Below, piece after piece: positions 1 to 11,756 of a DNA stretch of 64,000 nt. Below the pieces are notes generated by a model that did no database searches, was not told the DNA's origin, and saw only the letters and a program-made list of their open reading frames with translations. The DNA lies in contig OZ026835.1 in assembly GCA_964023205.1 (NCBI GenBank), positions 7,026,414 through 7,090,413 of the forward strand, read 5' to 3'. How positions within the stretch are numbered: position 1 is the stretch's first letter; each line of letters begins with the position of its first letter. The position numbers and the translations under genes were made by a program. Origin of the DNA: Lutraria lutraria. Lineage: Eukaryota > Mollusca > Bivalvia > Venerida > Mactridae.

Positions 1-2948
1 CTTCTATTTGGAGATGGCAACCAACACCTTTATAACCCGCGCATGGTTGTTGATGAGTTAGCTGTGCACTAGACATCTGTCTAATCCCATTAAAGTTCAA
101 TATACCCTAGGTCTGGCGAAGACGCCCGCTAAAGCAGAACGTATTGTGTTGGCACAGGAAAGAGATGATACTTTGACTCAGTCTTAGTTTGAAAACGATC
201 TCGGATGTATTTGAGGACAATAATGTCTTGTTGACTAGGTCACTATCTGATGTCGTGGGCGTAAATAGATCAGCACCAGTGCCGTTTGGTGTCTAGATTT
301 ATTCTGACTACGAGCATAATATTGGGGGAAAACAATGTATACTGGCGGCAACAACGTGGTTTGACATGTTCTCGTTATCATACTGACGGTTTTATGGCGT
401 TGAGTATCGCACGAGGGACCACCTCCCAACATGCCCAAAGGAAGGACGCTCATGAGGTAATCTCCCTTACCTCCTGTCTGTCTACTCTTTTATTAACTTA
501 CAGATGCAAACGGACAAAAACTTATGGACAAGCGGGAACAACAAGAAATCTAAGTGATAATACGTTAACATGGAGAGTATTGGAATAAACGTAAAATATG
601 GGCGATAATTCAAAGGTACCAACAGGCTTTATTTTAAAAGGATATGAGAACATACAATAACTATAAAGGAGATGCCAACAGACAATAATTATAAAGTAGA
701 TGCCAACAGACAATAATTATTTGAGAGACATGTCTTATCGTAGGAGGCAGACAGGGGAGCTATGCATGACCGTGCAACCACATACACGCATCATGTAGGT
801 TTTCCGTCCATCGATACCGAGGGATGAAAGAAAAGTAGACGCAATGCGTCTGATGATGACGGCCTGTAAAGGCCATACATAATCCATTTCAACAAAATAT
901 CCACCTTTTATACGACGGCGATAACACGCGATAAAGTTGACAAAATGTGAATAATAATGGGTTTCGAACGTATTAACATGTCCAGTAATTTCACTATACC
1001 TCCAAATCAATTTTAATTTTCAATAGCGCTTCGCATTATAATATACAATATGTTGGTGAATTTGGTAATATTTGAAAAGTCAATTAAAGTAATATTAATG
1101 AATATTTGCAGCTTTAGGACTTGTTTTACCTCTACGTAGTCAATACGTGTACCCCCGGGGCATGATATATATACTCTGTACAAATCCAAGGCCTTTATGA
1201 AGGCGTTTCACACCTCGCTTCGGTCAGCGTGTTCATCGCATAATGTAAATACACAACATATCATATATATCTAAAATAAAACCCAACTATTTACTACTTT
1301 TATTTCTATCATACTCTCAGAAATTAATATAGTTTAACCAGTGCAAAGAGACACCCGTGAACAACAGAAACCTGTCCACAGCAGACGTAAAAGGCTCTTT
1401 AAATTACCGCGTATACAGCGGACATGCCCCAACCGCGGACAGTAGACACCACAGTAGCCAAATTGTTCCCCGAAATGCCATTTGGACCTTCAAGAATGGA
1501 TTTAAAATAAGTCTTGTGTCTTATTCTGTCAAAAGAACATTCACTTAATTGTTGTAGGAGAGGTTTTGCCACAGGAATCGTAGTCTTTATACGTAGGTCG
1601 CTTATCAATTAATATAATAAAATAAATTAATGCAAACATAATATATAATTCGGTTAATTTGTTTACATACAAATTAAAAATCCTTTCTTGGTACGTCGAT
1701 GTTATTTAAAGCAGAGTGATTTAATTTAAAGAGAGACACATTTTACCATAATCCAAATAAAATTATTCAGAATTACAATATTAGAATTATAATAATTACC
1801 TCCCATGGTTTACTAAAGTTACCAGACGGCCAGTAAACTGGTTCCCGTTCCATGTTGCAGTGCACCACAAGTCAACGGGAACTGGTTTAGACGGTCAGAC
1901 GCTTACTGTCGTCTAGTGTATATATGGCTGTTACTATGGAGACCGCCATATGTAACGAGGAATGATTTAGCTACATGTATATCAATTTATATTCAAGTTT
2001 GTTAAGATTAATTTATAGCACTGGTCTTTTCAGTTCCCACTTTTAACTCAGTCTAGTCTAGTCTAGTCTAGTCTAGTATAGCACAGCACAGCACAGCAGC
2101 ACAACACAGCATAGTACATAAAGTATAGTACAGTAAAGTATAAGATAGTCCTGCTGTAGAGAAATTCCGCTAACTTCCAGGACATCCCTCGTATAGTGTC
2201 GTAGCCACGCTGAGGCACGCTGAGGTAGTAACTGTTGCCTCCGTTAAAATTAATAGAAAATAATTTGATCAATTAATTCCATCTTACAAACGTTCTTTCG
2301 ATTGTGCTATGATGATTAGAACGCATTAAAAATCAATGTATAACGCTTGTTTTAAACTCTGAGCGTCATGTTCCTCGAGCGATCATATCATATTCAGCAA
2401 AGAATGTTCATATATGAAGTATTGTAATTAAAATATGGGTCATCCTATTCTATCATTTCAGAAAATTGATTTCCCTAGTTTTTATTTTGCTTTTTTATTT
2501 TAGCCGAGGCAACTGACTCGGCATGGCTAAGACTTAAATTCAGGCTTACAAAATGTGCTTTGATAATAGAAATAGAATTGGACGTCATCTTGGCACTAAG
2601 GACTGTCGTATTGGCTCTTGGCCTTCGGTCTGTGGCCAATATGAGTCCTTGGCCCAACATCAAAGTCAATATAAAATCACTTTATTAATACCATAATTAT
2701 ATAGTAAAAGATGAAACATGAAGATCTGGTCCGAAAATAAGACGCCTCTGTTGGGATGTGGTCATTAGATATGGAAGATATCTAAAATATTACTGAACTT
2801 TAATGGTTGTACAGTTGAAGAATAATTCTTTTCCATAAAAATAACGAAACATTTAAAAAAAACATTAATAACACAACCATGCTGACGTATATAAAACTTG
2901 TTTTATGTTCGTCTTCATACCATGATTAATTGTGTTCACTTTTACTGT
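1..2948. other. gene-free region
   Basis: I see no convincing coding exon here. The short open frames (for example 286-588 + and 735-1010 -) have no recognisable domain and no consistent splice context. The stretch holds a pentanucleotide microsatellite near 2051-2102 and AT-rich DNA. It ends at the SINE that starts at 2949. Confidence 0.6.
2051..2102. repeat. GTCTA pentanucleotide microsatellite followed by CACAG repeats
   Basis: Five head-to-tail GTCTA units (2051-2077) run into GCACA/CACAG units. This is a compound pentamer microsatellite. No coding role is apparent. Confidence 0.85.
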
Positions 2949-3186
2949 GACCGCCTCCGTGGTCGAGTGGTTAAGGTCGCTGTCTTCAAATCACTGCAAC
3001 CTGTCGTTGATAAAAGGTCGTGGGTTCTAGCCCAGCTACCGACCATGTCTCTTTCTGTGAGAAAGTAGGCAGTTGCTTACGGAGGATGGGAGTCTAGTAC
3101 TGGCTCTTCCAAGGAACGATGGTTAGGTGAACTGGCGCCTCACAGGACTCTGATTGTTGAAAAGGGGCGTAAAACTCAAACAAACA
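2949..3186 (+). repeat. tRNA-derived SINE, copy 1
   Basis: The head resembles a tRNA promoter: an A-box-like TGGTCGAGTGGTTAAGG at about 2960 and a degenerate B box GTCGTGGGTTCTAGCCC about 70 nt on. A body follows with the diagnostic strings TGTCTCTTTCTGTGAGAAAG and TTGCTTACGGAGGATGG, and the end is AAAGGGGCGTAAAACTCAAACAAACA-like. Related copies are at 18999-19234 (-), 33967-34209 (-) and 60408-60630 (+), so this is a dispersed family with a shared head, body and tail. It lies about 0.6 kb upstream of the first ninjurin gene. Confidence 0.85.
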
Positions 3187-3599
3187 TAACTTTCAATGTG
3201 TGTCGTGTTTTTCCATGCTGAGAAACTTGCGTTTCTCATAAACTATCAATGTTAAGTCTCGGATGAGTCAGTTACATGTATCACTCCTACATTTGTCGTG
3301 GTTGGTAAATGCTTGGAAAGTATTGCTGTTGATACACTAGGAACATTAGGATAATGTACAGCTAGAACTCACCAAACGATATTAGATTCATTTATTTCTC
3401 AACGACTCTCAGTAGCCTCAAAACATTTCTACTTGGAAATGACACCACCCTAATATCATGACGCCCTTTATAGATCTTGATATTGAGAATTTTTCTATAA
3501 AATGTTCACATACTATATTTTCATTTATTTTCGTTGGGCTCAATTTTCGTGTTTTATTTACTAAAATGGCTAGTTCGTGGGGACATAAATTCGTGGATT

Positions 3600-3725
3600 T
3601 TGATTTTTGGAAACAAAATGCATTATCTCTACATTTAAATTTGTAGGGATTTGATCTCGTGGATGAGCCGACCAACGAAATTCTTGAAATTAAACCCCCA
3701 ACGAAAATTAATGATTCCACAGTAT
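3600..3725. repeat. possible dispersed repeat upstream of ninjurin gene 1
   Basis: The segment repeats the idea TTCGTGGATTT / CTCGTGGATGAG / CAACGAAATT / CCCAACGAAAATTAATGATTCC in loose, partly inverted form. I recall similar strings as dispersed repeats in mollusc DNA. There is no second copy in this window to confirm it. Confidence 0.3.
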
Positions 3726-3763
3726 TATATTACCATTTATAGAATTCATTTCAGTGTCTCAAA

Positions 3764-5788
3764 ATGCCTGGAAACAACCGGACAATAAGTCAGATGGAAC
3801 TGACATCTACAGGAACAGATCAGGATTCGTCTGAACCTGGAACTGATGAAGTTGATTTGGGGTTGAAGGTAGTATGTATTCCTATACACCGGGGCTGTAT
3901 GAACTTTCTTACCTTGTCATAAAAATGTTATATCATTAAAGAAAATACTTAAAGATATTGAACAGCTCCAATATAAGTGACCCCTCCAAAAAGCCACTGG
4001 ATGTATAATCTCTTGTTTTATCGCCCCCTATTAGTCCAATCCTGTGTGGGCAATGTCAGCTTAGTGTCTGTAGACAAAACATCTAGTAAAAAATATGATC
4101 ATAAAGTTTGTTGACTTAAGAGTGATAATTAGCCTATGACTAACTTTCTGTTGTTTTTATAAACATATAGTTACTGATCATGTAAACAGAAGCTAGTCTA
4201 TAAATGACCCTATATGTTTTATTACCCCCTAAGTAGAAGTTGTGGAATACAGAGGACTGCTGTCACATGCTTCGCATTCCTGGTTCAATGTCTTTAAGCT
4301 TTACCATACAAGAATCTATTGCAAAACATGCAAAAAACATGGTATTGTAAATGTAAGAACCTATATAATCATTCTGTATGGTCAAGAAAACTCAACAGAA
4401 ACTCTAAACTTAAGGTTAGATGACTTGGTATTTTGTCTTGTTTGTTTCAATTGAACTAAACGTCGTCATATTCTGTATTACATAGATAGTTATGTATACG
4501 GCAGAAATTTGTTTGTCGGACCAGTGCTCCTGGACTGCCAACCACAACTTATCCCGTCCCAATTACATTCTTAAAGTCGTTATAATATGATGTTTAGATC
4601 AGAGGGGGCTGGTGGGTTGGGGTTGACAATGTATTTTCAAGAAATTATAGGTCGGATCAGTACCCTGATCCCTCGGAATAGCTATGTCCATACATTGTTG
4701 GAAGATAAACCGACTTTAAACACACGGTGTAAAAAGATTATGTTAGGATACTGAGAATCAAAATTGAATAATGCATTTACGTTCGAAATACTTTCAAAGA
4801 ATCATTACCATAGAGCTGTAAATAAATGTGAACATAGTTGACTCCTTTTTTTCTTGTCGACTTCATGGCTACAAGAAATTATGATCTTCAATATTAATTA
4901 TTTCCAATGATACAGTCAAACCTGTGTTTGCAGTCACCTCCGAATAAAAATCACTCCGTGAATAAAGGTCATTCTTTAAAAAACTGTCATATATTATTTA
5001 GGACGATTTTACTTCAGGATGAAGGCCATCTGTCGTTAAATGCTGAATTTGGCATTTGTTCACAGGTTTCACTGTACTCGTATTTACTATCAAAGAATAT
5101 AATACAATATAACACAGTTATTGTGAACTCGAACATAGTGAAAGAGTGTGTATTTTTGTGCTTTAAAGTTCAATTGGTAAAGTGAAATATTTATAATTCT
5201 TAATACAGTAATTATTTGAGTTTCAAGGATTTTTAACTTTCACTTTAACCGTGCTATATTGTATATCATTGTATTTTTTATGATTAAATAATTAATGTGG
5301 TTGTTTTTAACTTCCATCAGGATATGAAAGAAGCTGGTGTGGCCAATATGTACGTTGGGAAGAGAAATTTCATTCACCAGTTGATGGATGTTGCTCTTAT
5401 GATGGCCAACGTATCACAGCTGAAGTCCTTACTGTCAATGGATACACACGATAAGTATTTCTACCCATTGTTCGTCTTCATCACCGGCTCTATCCTCCTC
5501 CAGGTGGTCTTCACCGTGTGCATGCTTGTCATCTGGTCCATCGAGAAAAAACTTGAAGAACATAATGAAGAAAAGGCTCATTTAGATCATCCTTTGGACG
5601 AGTCAAGGAGAGTGATTGCGGAACGTTTAGATAAAGTTGGCAACCTTCTAGTGTTGATGATAATAGTGTCTAATGTTTTTATTACCGGATTCGGTGTAGA
5701 ATCACACAGTAAAGACGAAGCTCCTGTCGAGAAAGCGGAAGAAATGTTTATCATGCTAAGTAATGGAACCAAACTTAGATTGTGCTGA
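3764..5788 (+). CDS. ninjurin family protein, gene 1 (two coding exons)
   Basis: Coding exons are 3764-3868 and 5321-5788, joined in phase 0 by a 1.45-kb intron (AAG|GTAGTA ... TTCCATCAG|GAT), giving 190 aa. Residues 1-43 are a polar acidic N-terminus. Residues 44-73 form the conserved amphipathic segment (YVGKRNFIHQ, MDVALMMANVSQLK). Two hydrophobic helices follow at about 81-107 and 141-161, the second ending in the family signature SNVFITGFGV. Ninjurins are two-pass plasma-membrane proteins first described in cell adhesion; vertebrate NINJ1 oligomerises to rupture the membrane during lytic death. The basic pair K49/R50 and D58 align with NINJ1 residues K44/K45 and D53, which matter for polymerisation. 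Start choice: this ATG is the only one opening an exon that splices in frame, and a TTCATTTCAG acceptor-like site ends at 3754, so the 5' UTR may carry an intron. An AATAAA lies at 5912-5917. Family assignment is secure; whether it is closer to NINJ1 or NINJ2 cannot be told. Confidence 0.93.
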
Positions 5789-5911
5789 AACTCTCTTGAG
5801 CTCGTGTTTTTTACAAAATATAGCACTTGCATGTGTATTTATTCGGACTGTGATTTGGAGAATTCGTTAAGGATGTGTTGAAGTTTTAAAAGTTTTTTAA
5901 GTATATTGTAC

Positions 5912-5917
5912 AATAAA
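5912..5917 (+). terminator. AATAAA poly(A) signal for ninjurin gene 1
   Basis: A canonical AATAAA lies 124 nt after the stop codon of ninjurin gene 1, in a T-rich 3' region. Use of this site is inferred from position only. Confidence 0.55.
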
Positions 5918-8900
5918 ACCTCACTTTGTGAGCTATTCAACAATACGATCACCTTCATAATACAACCATTTGTTCTCGAAACAGTTTTCTACATTTCCTT
6001 ATGTTTGTAAGATTATTTCAGTAGTTAGTTCGCTTTTTCGGTTCCAAATGGTGGCGTTATTAATATCGATTTTTTTACTTTATTGCTGTGTTGCAATTTA
6101 AGTTCATTACCATTTCAAGCCAATATGTTGTTATTATCATTACATTGTCATCATTGTTATCATTATTTTTTTTTTTTTTTTTTTGTTATCATCATTGTTA
6201 TTGTTATAATCATTATTATGAATTTCTTCTTCCTCTTTTTAATATAATGATATCAAGTATGGTTGAGCAATGGAACTGTACAGGAACAATGCTTGGAGCT
6301 TTAAACAGACGATTTCACCTTGATACGTAATTTATGTACTAGGTACATGCATGCCTTGTTTGGTGTTATCGTTCTATAGGATTTAATCTTTGTTAAAATT
6401 GCGTGTTTAGTTAAATAGTTCATCAAAGGAAATCACTCTAAAGATGTAACGTTAAGAGAGGATGGATTGTAAATATTGGTATTATCTGGTATCAGGGTAA
6501 AATCGAACACCTAATGCACACTATTATTACATTCATAACAACTTATTCATTTCCTGTTTATTGGGAAACAAGTTTTACGACACAGGCGCTTGTTTATACC
6601 CACCCAATGACGTCATACATGTACTTGGTTATAAAGGCCAGTTCTGTTTCCAAATTATTGACCAATAACAGAGTAGGAAGGTCCCACATTTTTCATTTTT
6701 TATAAATGTTTATTTCGTACTTTGAATGCATGATTCGTCTCCATAAAATCAAATTATTGGTTACTTTGGTGTCGATCCCCAAAATAGGATCGGTCGAGTA
6801 ACCGAAAACACGGCATTATTTGTCTGGCCTTGCCACTACTCGTGCCTAAAGAAACGAGTGAGAAAATCATAACGGACCTCTTACTTGACAGCGTTCTATC
6901 TAGAAACCTCGGGATCAGAAAGTTAGACCCAAGGATCACCATAACAATAAAACAGTACTATACAAATTATGTTGACTTGAGATCATGCCAAACATGAAAA
7001 CTATATTTTAAAATTAAAATTGAATCGTACAACTCGCGTTGTTTATGATAAATCAATGTACGAGGGAGTTTTTGTTTTGAAAGACCAAAGTACATGTACA
7101 TGTATACACAATCAATAAAGAATTGGTTTTAAGCCACCGTAGGTCCTATTTCATGTCTTATTGGGACTTTGGATATTTACACTGCACGATAAATTCTACT
7201 CACACAGTTTTATAATTAATCTCGAATAACAAGCCTTATCTGGTTTATTAAATTGGGTCGTGGTAAGGTCTGTTTTAAATTTAAATCTGACATCATCTCA
7301 AATGATCCACCGTTTTTAAAGGAGATACTGTTACGTAATTAGAAGAATGTGATAAAGAATTCATACTTGCTACTGTTTTCATAGATAACATATCTTAGTC
7401 CACGGTATAAAATGAGTAAAGGTATGTGTATTATTTTGTTTTCTGTTTTCTTAATATTAAGTACATGTATTACTCTGCATTATGAAAAATGTGTTTCTGT
7501 GTAATAATGTTATAACATTATATCCTATAAGTGCAGACATTCAATTTATTTTTGTTTAAATAAAATGTTTTAAAAACAATAAGAATTTTAGTTACTTTTT
7601 AATTAGATAAAATCTAAGACATTTGACGTCTTTCTCTCGGCGACAGTACTAATATTTGTACGTTGTTCGTTGAATTGCCTACTGAGCATATTTTTGTATA
7701 ATTTGTTACCAAATATGCCTTTTTAAGCGGCTCTACTTTAAATTCATAAGACGATCACTTACTGTGATTTTTTCTATAAATATTATACTACAGTTAATTT
7801 CACACACCGTAACTAACTATACATTACTTTTCTATGTATTGACAGTGCTCAGGAAGTGCTTATTTTCTATTTAACTTTAAAAACATCGTTTATTCTTTTT
7901 TATCACAACATAACCATCAAATGAAATTATATTTTTAAATATATATTGATAAAAGTTTTAGCTTTGTTCATTTCATGAAAAACGTATTATTAAGAACAAG
8001 GCAGTACACAAAAAAGTATAATCGATGCAGAGAAGTCAAATGATAATCACGTTTTACTACTTACAACCACTACAGGAGTACCAATGGGACACATTGTAAA
8101 TTTGAATTGAACATTAATATATATACACATTTCCGCTATAATCTTACATAAAAATAGGTTGGCACTAGATATATTTTCCTTATAATATTTCATGACAAAA
8201 TCTACCGAAACAAAATGCGCAAATTGAATTCATTTTTTTCATAGCGAAAATAAATGACAAATATTAGTGGGGTTGATCGCTGGACTAGAAACAATACGCT
8301 ATAGTATCCATCATTTCATTTCTAACTTATATATAGTACATAAATAATAAGATGAAAATTCACCAACTTTATCAACTACGTATAACGTTGGACTCTCTTG
8401 AGCACAAAACGATTCAAGACTATAATGTAAAAAACAAAACAAAAAACAGTTTTGATATCGAACTGGTATTGAATTCAAAGATAGAATGAATATTATAAAG
8501 TAGGCCGATGCTCTAGTGATAACGTGCTGGACTCTCAATCGAAAGGTAGCTTTACACCGGGCTCAATGAAGGACCAGAAAAGCTTGCTTTAAGGATATTT
8601 TCGAGGGGTCTAATAAAATGAGTATTTGTAAAAATATGCATTGGCGTGTGTAAGACAAATGCTATAACATTTTATGCATTCATTCATCAAGGTTCAGTTA
8701 TTGTTTCTCCCTGTTATAAAACCTTTGAGAAAAGATATATGACATTTAAAATGCAAACACAAATATGCATTAACTTTATCTTTAAGACTATAAATTGTGG
8801 TTGCATGTTTGTACAATGACACGACTGGTGAATTAGCAAAAATACCATATCTCTTGATTTCTTATTTTACCCCATTATATTGAAATTTTTGTCAAATATA

Positions 8901-8975
8901 ACATTCAAATGAAAAGCTGTTACAATTTGTGAAAAGTAAATCTTTATTTGATGCCTAGAAACACATTTTGACAAC
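5918..8975. other. intergenic region between the two ninjurin genes
   Basis: I find no exon with conserved features. It contains a poly-T/TTATTA-rich low-complexity stretch around 6130-6225 and a less AT-rich block at 6754-6942 whose minus-strand frame is unrecognised. A badly decayed tRNA-like string is near 8505-8570 (A-box-like TAGTGATAACG). Confidence 0.55.
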
Positions 8976-11124
8976 ATGGAAGCGATTTCAAGTGAAGAGG
9001 AATCTAAGAATGTGAAGGATATAGAAGAAGGTTGCCAAAGTGAAGCGGAAGAAAGACTCGGAGTAGATGAACCTGAATCTGTTGTTAAGGTACAGTATGT
9101 AGCATTACTACATTCTCTTAATATCTAACACGATACAGTTGGACATTTTACTAGCATTGACCTTATTATTAGAACTATTTATTTTTATTCCGTTATTAAA
9201 TATTTCTGCATATTAACTAAACTTCATATTAAGACCAAATAATTTATGAAGTGATCTGAATATGGAGGGTTTTCCAATCAGTTGGTCCAAGAAAACATCA
9301 CTTTGTGAAAGAATAAGTCTTTGTGAAAAAAATCATAATTTTTGATGATACATGTATAATTTTATATAATTGTTAAAAGTTTAGCCTCTAATTTCTACAT
9401 TGTGTATATGATACGTGTACAGTGTAAGATATAACTTCAAAGTCGTATCTATGTCTTCTAAGTCATTGTTATATGAATGATTGCTTGATAAAAAGAGTGA
9501 ACACAATCTAGGATAATTTTCAATAGCACTACATATAAATCTTCATTGAATTTACTAATTTAAAGAACAACTTCGTATGAAACTGTACTTTAAAGACATT
9601 ACTGCATGTGTTATCTCCCCTTTTGAACTTCACTGCAATTACATAATGATACAGGTCTGAGTCTGGCTTACCAATCTCTAAATTTAGATATATTAAGAGT
9701 ATTCCAACACTGACATGGGTACCATTGAATCAATCAAATTAAACTATGAAGCGATGTTGCCTTTTTCAGGGAGTGGTTAAAGAAGTCACGACAAATGCTT
9801 ACGTTGGCAAGAGAAATTTTATCCACCAAATGATGGACGTGGCACTAATGATGGCCAATGTGTCTCAGCTGAAAGCTCTCTTGGTGTCAGAAAATAATGA
9901 CTATTTCTACGTACTCTTTACTTTCATCATTATGTCGATTGCACTTCAGGTATGACGTATTTTATTACCCATAATAGATTAATAACAATTGCACGTGACT
10001 TGACATCATGAAATTGTTTAGGAACTAATATGCTCTGAACAATCATTGTTCAAAATGTTAGGCTTATGTCGTATAGTTCGATCGGTTTAGATATATGGTA
10101 AATATTGATGTTTTGTGATAGAAATGCATTTTTGTCTATAAGAGTAATATTCAGGGTATCATCCCTCCCTAACAAAACTGGACGGAGTTCCTGGGATATG
10201 GACTATGACAGGTGAGCTTGCTGATAAACCAAATGACATGGACACACTTACTTTTGCAAATCTAAATAAGTAACCTCCAGTATTAGGAACACAACCTTGA
10301 AGTCTGTTGCAAATCCAAATAATTGCAACAGACTTCAAGGTTGTGTTCTTAAGATGGGACGTTGTAATACTTGTCTTCTTGTATGTTTTTACATTTCATT
10401 GTACGCTGTTTATTGATTATAAATTATACTCGACACACAGTCAAATATGGAATGATATTTAGGTAAAAAATACACATTGCCTGTTTGCTGTATAGTCAGT
10501 ATGCATGGTGGTACCTTCACCACTCTTGATGACAACGATAGCATGCTTGCTGGAAGTTGCAACTTATATTCTGATGTCCATATCATAATTTCATTTGGCT
10601 GAATGTCAGTGCAATCTAGCGCAAGGAAGTATTTTAACATACCGGGACTGTGAATAATCATCAATAATTCAACATTGCACAGTTACAATCTCCCAGAACA
10701 AAATACACGATGTGATCACACATATGGGAGAATTGTTTTCTGTCGATTGTACCTTGGATTGTTCGTAATCTATTCACTTGATAAGAACCATTGTTGACGA
10801 TGCTCTTTCATATTGTAGGTCATTTTTACTGTTTGTATGCTAGCAATTTGGTCATTCGAGAAGACAATTGAAGACGAAAACCGCTCACATCTAAAACAAA
10901 GCCCAAGGATTGAAAGACAGAAACGAATGGCATCCTTTCTAGATCGACTCGGAAATGTACTCGTTCTGTTCATCATCGTCTCCAACGTATTTATCACAGG
11001 GTTTGGAGTGGAGAGCCACGTGTCGCACACGCCAAGCACACTATCTAAAACTCAGTCTATCGCACCCTTTACAACCGGCACACCGCAGCGAAATTCCACA
11101 CTACAAACTCTCACAAAGTCATAG
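8976..11124 (+). CDS. ninjurin family protein, gene 2 (three coding exons)
   Basis: Coding exons are 8976-9089, 9770-9949 and 10819-11124, all joined in phase 0, giving 199 aa. Junctions are AAG|GTACAG, TTTTTCAG|GGA, CAG|GTATGA and ATTGTAG|GTC. The acidic N-terminus (1-46) is followed by the amphipathic segment with YVGKRNFIHQ and MDVALMMANVSQLKALL (about 49-76), helix 1 at about 83-109 and helix 2 at about 143-162 ending SNVFITGFGV. A Ser/Thr-rich C-terminal tail of about 35 residues differs completely from gene 1. K52/R53 and D61 correspond to the NINJ1 polymerisation residues. It lies 3.2 kb downstream of gene 1 on the same strand, so this is a tandem duplication. The second intron falls after Q98, exactly where gene 1 reads straight through (Q96-V97). 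That intron carries a perfect hairpin at 10287-10348. Role as for gene 1, by family knowledge only. Confidence 0.93.
10287..10348. repeat. perfect 26-bp inverted repeat (hairpin) in an intron
   Basis: The arms 10287-10312 (starting GAACACAACCTTGAAG) and 10323-10348 are exact reverse complements around a 10-nt loop. The hairpin lies in the second intron of ninjurin gene 2 on the sense strand. It may be a short foldback transposon remnant or a structured RNA. Confidence 0.9.
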
Positions 11125-11373
11125 ACAATGGCGTGAATATCTGCTTATGCCGCGGGCAATGTGCTATCTTGAATCAAAAACTTTTAGTGACAGATGAGAT
11201 GTTCAATAACCTTTCTGCTGACAATAGCAAGAAGTTGTGATGCCGAGTCCTTTTTCTACGTACACAAGTGCAGAAACTGTGTAGTTATCATTCTGTCATC
11301 GACACTTTGTTATGAGCAAAGCATATCACAAATATTGAGGCGTACAAAATGTTTGTTTCTGTTTACATGTTCA

Positions 11374-11756
11374 TTAAAGTCCCATAATCATATAAATGTA
11401 CCGGTCGTAATAGTTTCTGTTTGTTCTATAACAGAGGAATCCGTTGTGTTTTCCTCCCGCGCATACTTTATAGCAAGAAAAAATGTTTCCAAACCGCTAT
11501 CGTATTTTTTTCAATATCATTGAAAATAATACTATTTATAGAACAGATGTGATTTCCCGCAATCATATGCACACGGCATGAAGTGACGTCACGCGATCTA
11601 TATATTTCAAGTTTACAAAAGCAAAATTCACTGCGAAATGAGTGTTGTTAGAAGAAAAAAGGCTCGTTTCGTCGGTAATAATTATCTTGGGATAATATCA
11701 GCAATTGTTTGTTTTTTGCATATATATTTTATAGCAAAAAGCTAATGGGGCTTTAA
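11374..11756. mobile_element. MITE-like segment with TTAA ends (candidate)
   Basis: It begins TTAAAGTCCCATAATC and ends GCTAATGGGGCTTTAA. The ends are imperfect inverted repeats that both include TTAA, the target site of piggyBac-type insertion. The same right end, GCTAATGGGGCTTTAA, recurs at 62838-62853. It has no coding capacity. Assignment is tentative because the ends match at only about 12 of 16 positions. Confidence 0.4.

Noticed and set aside
6754..6942. Minus-strand frame in a less AT-rich block
   Set aside because: No recognisable motif or splice context; could be an old element fragment.
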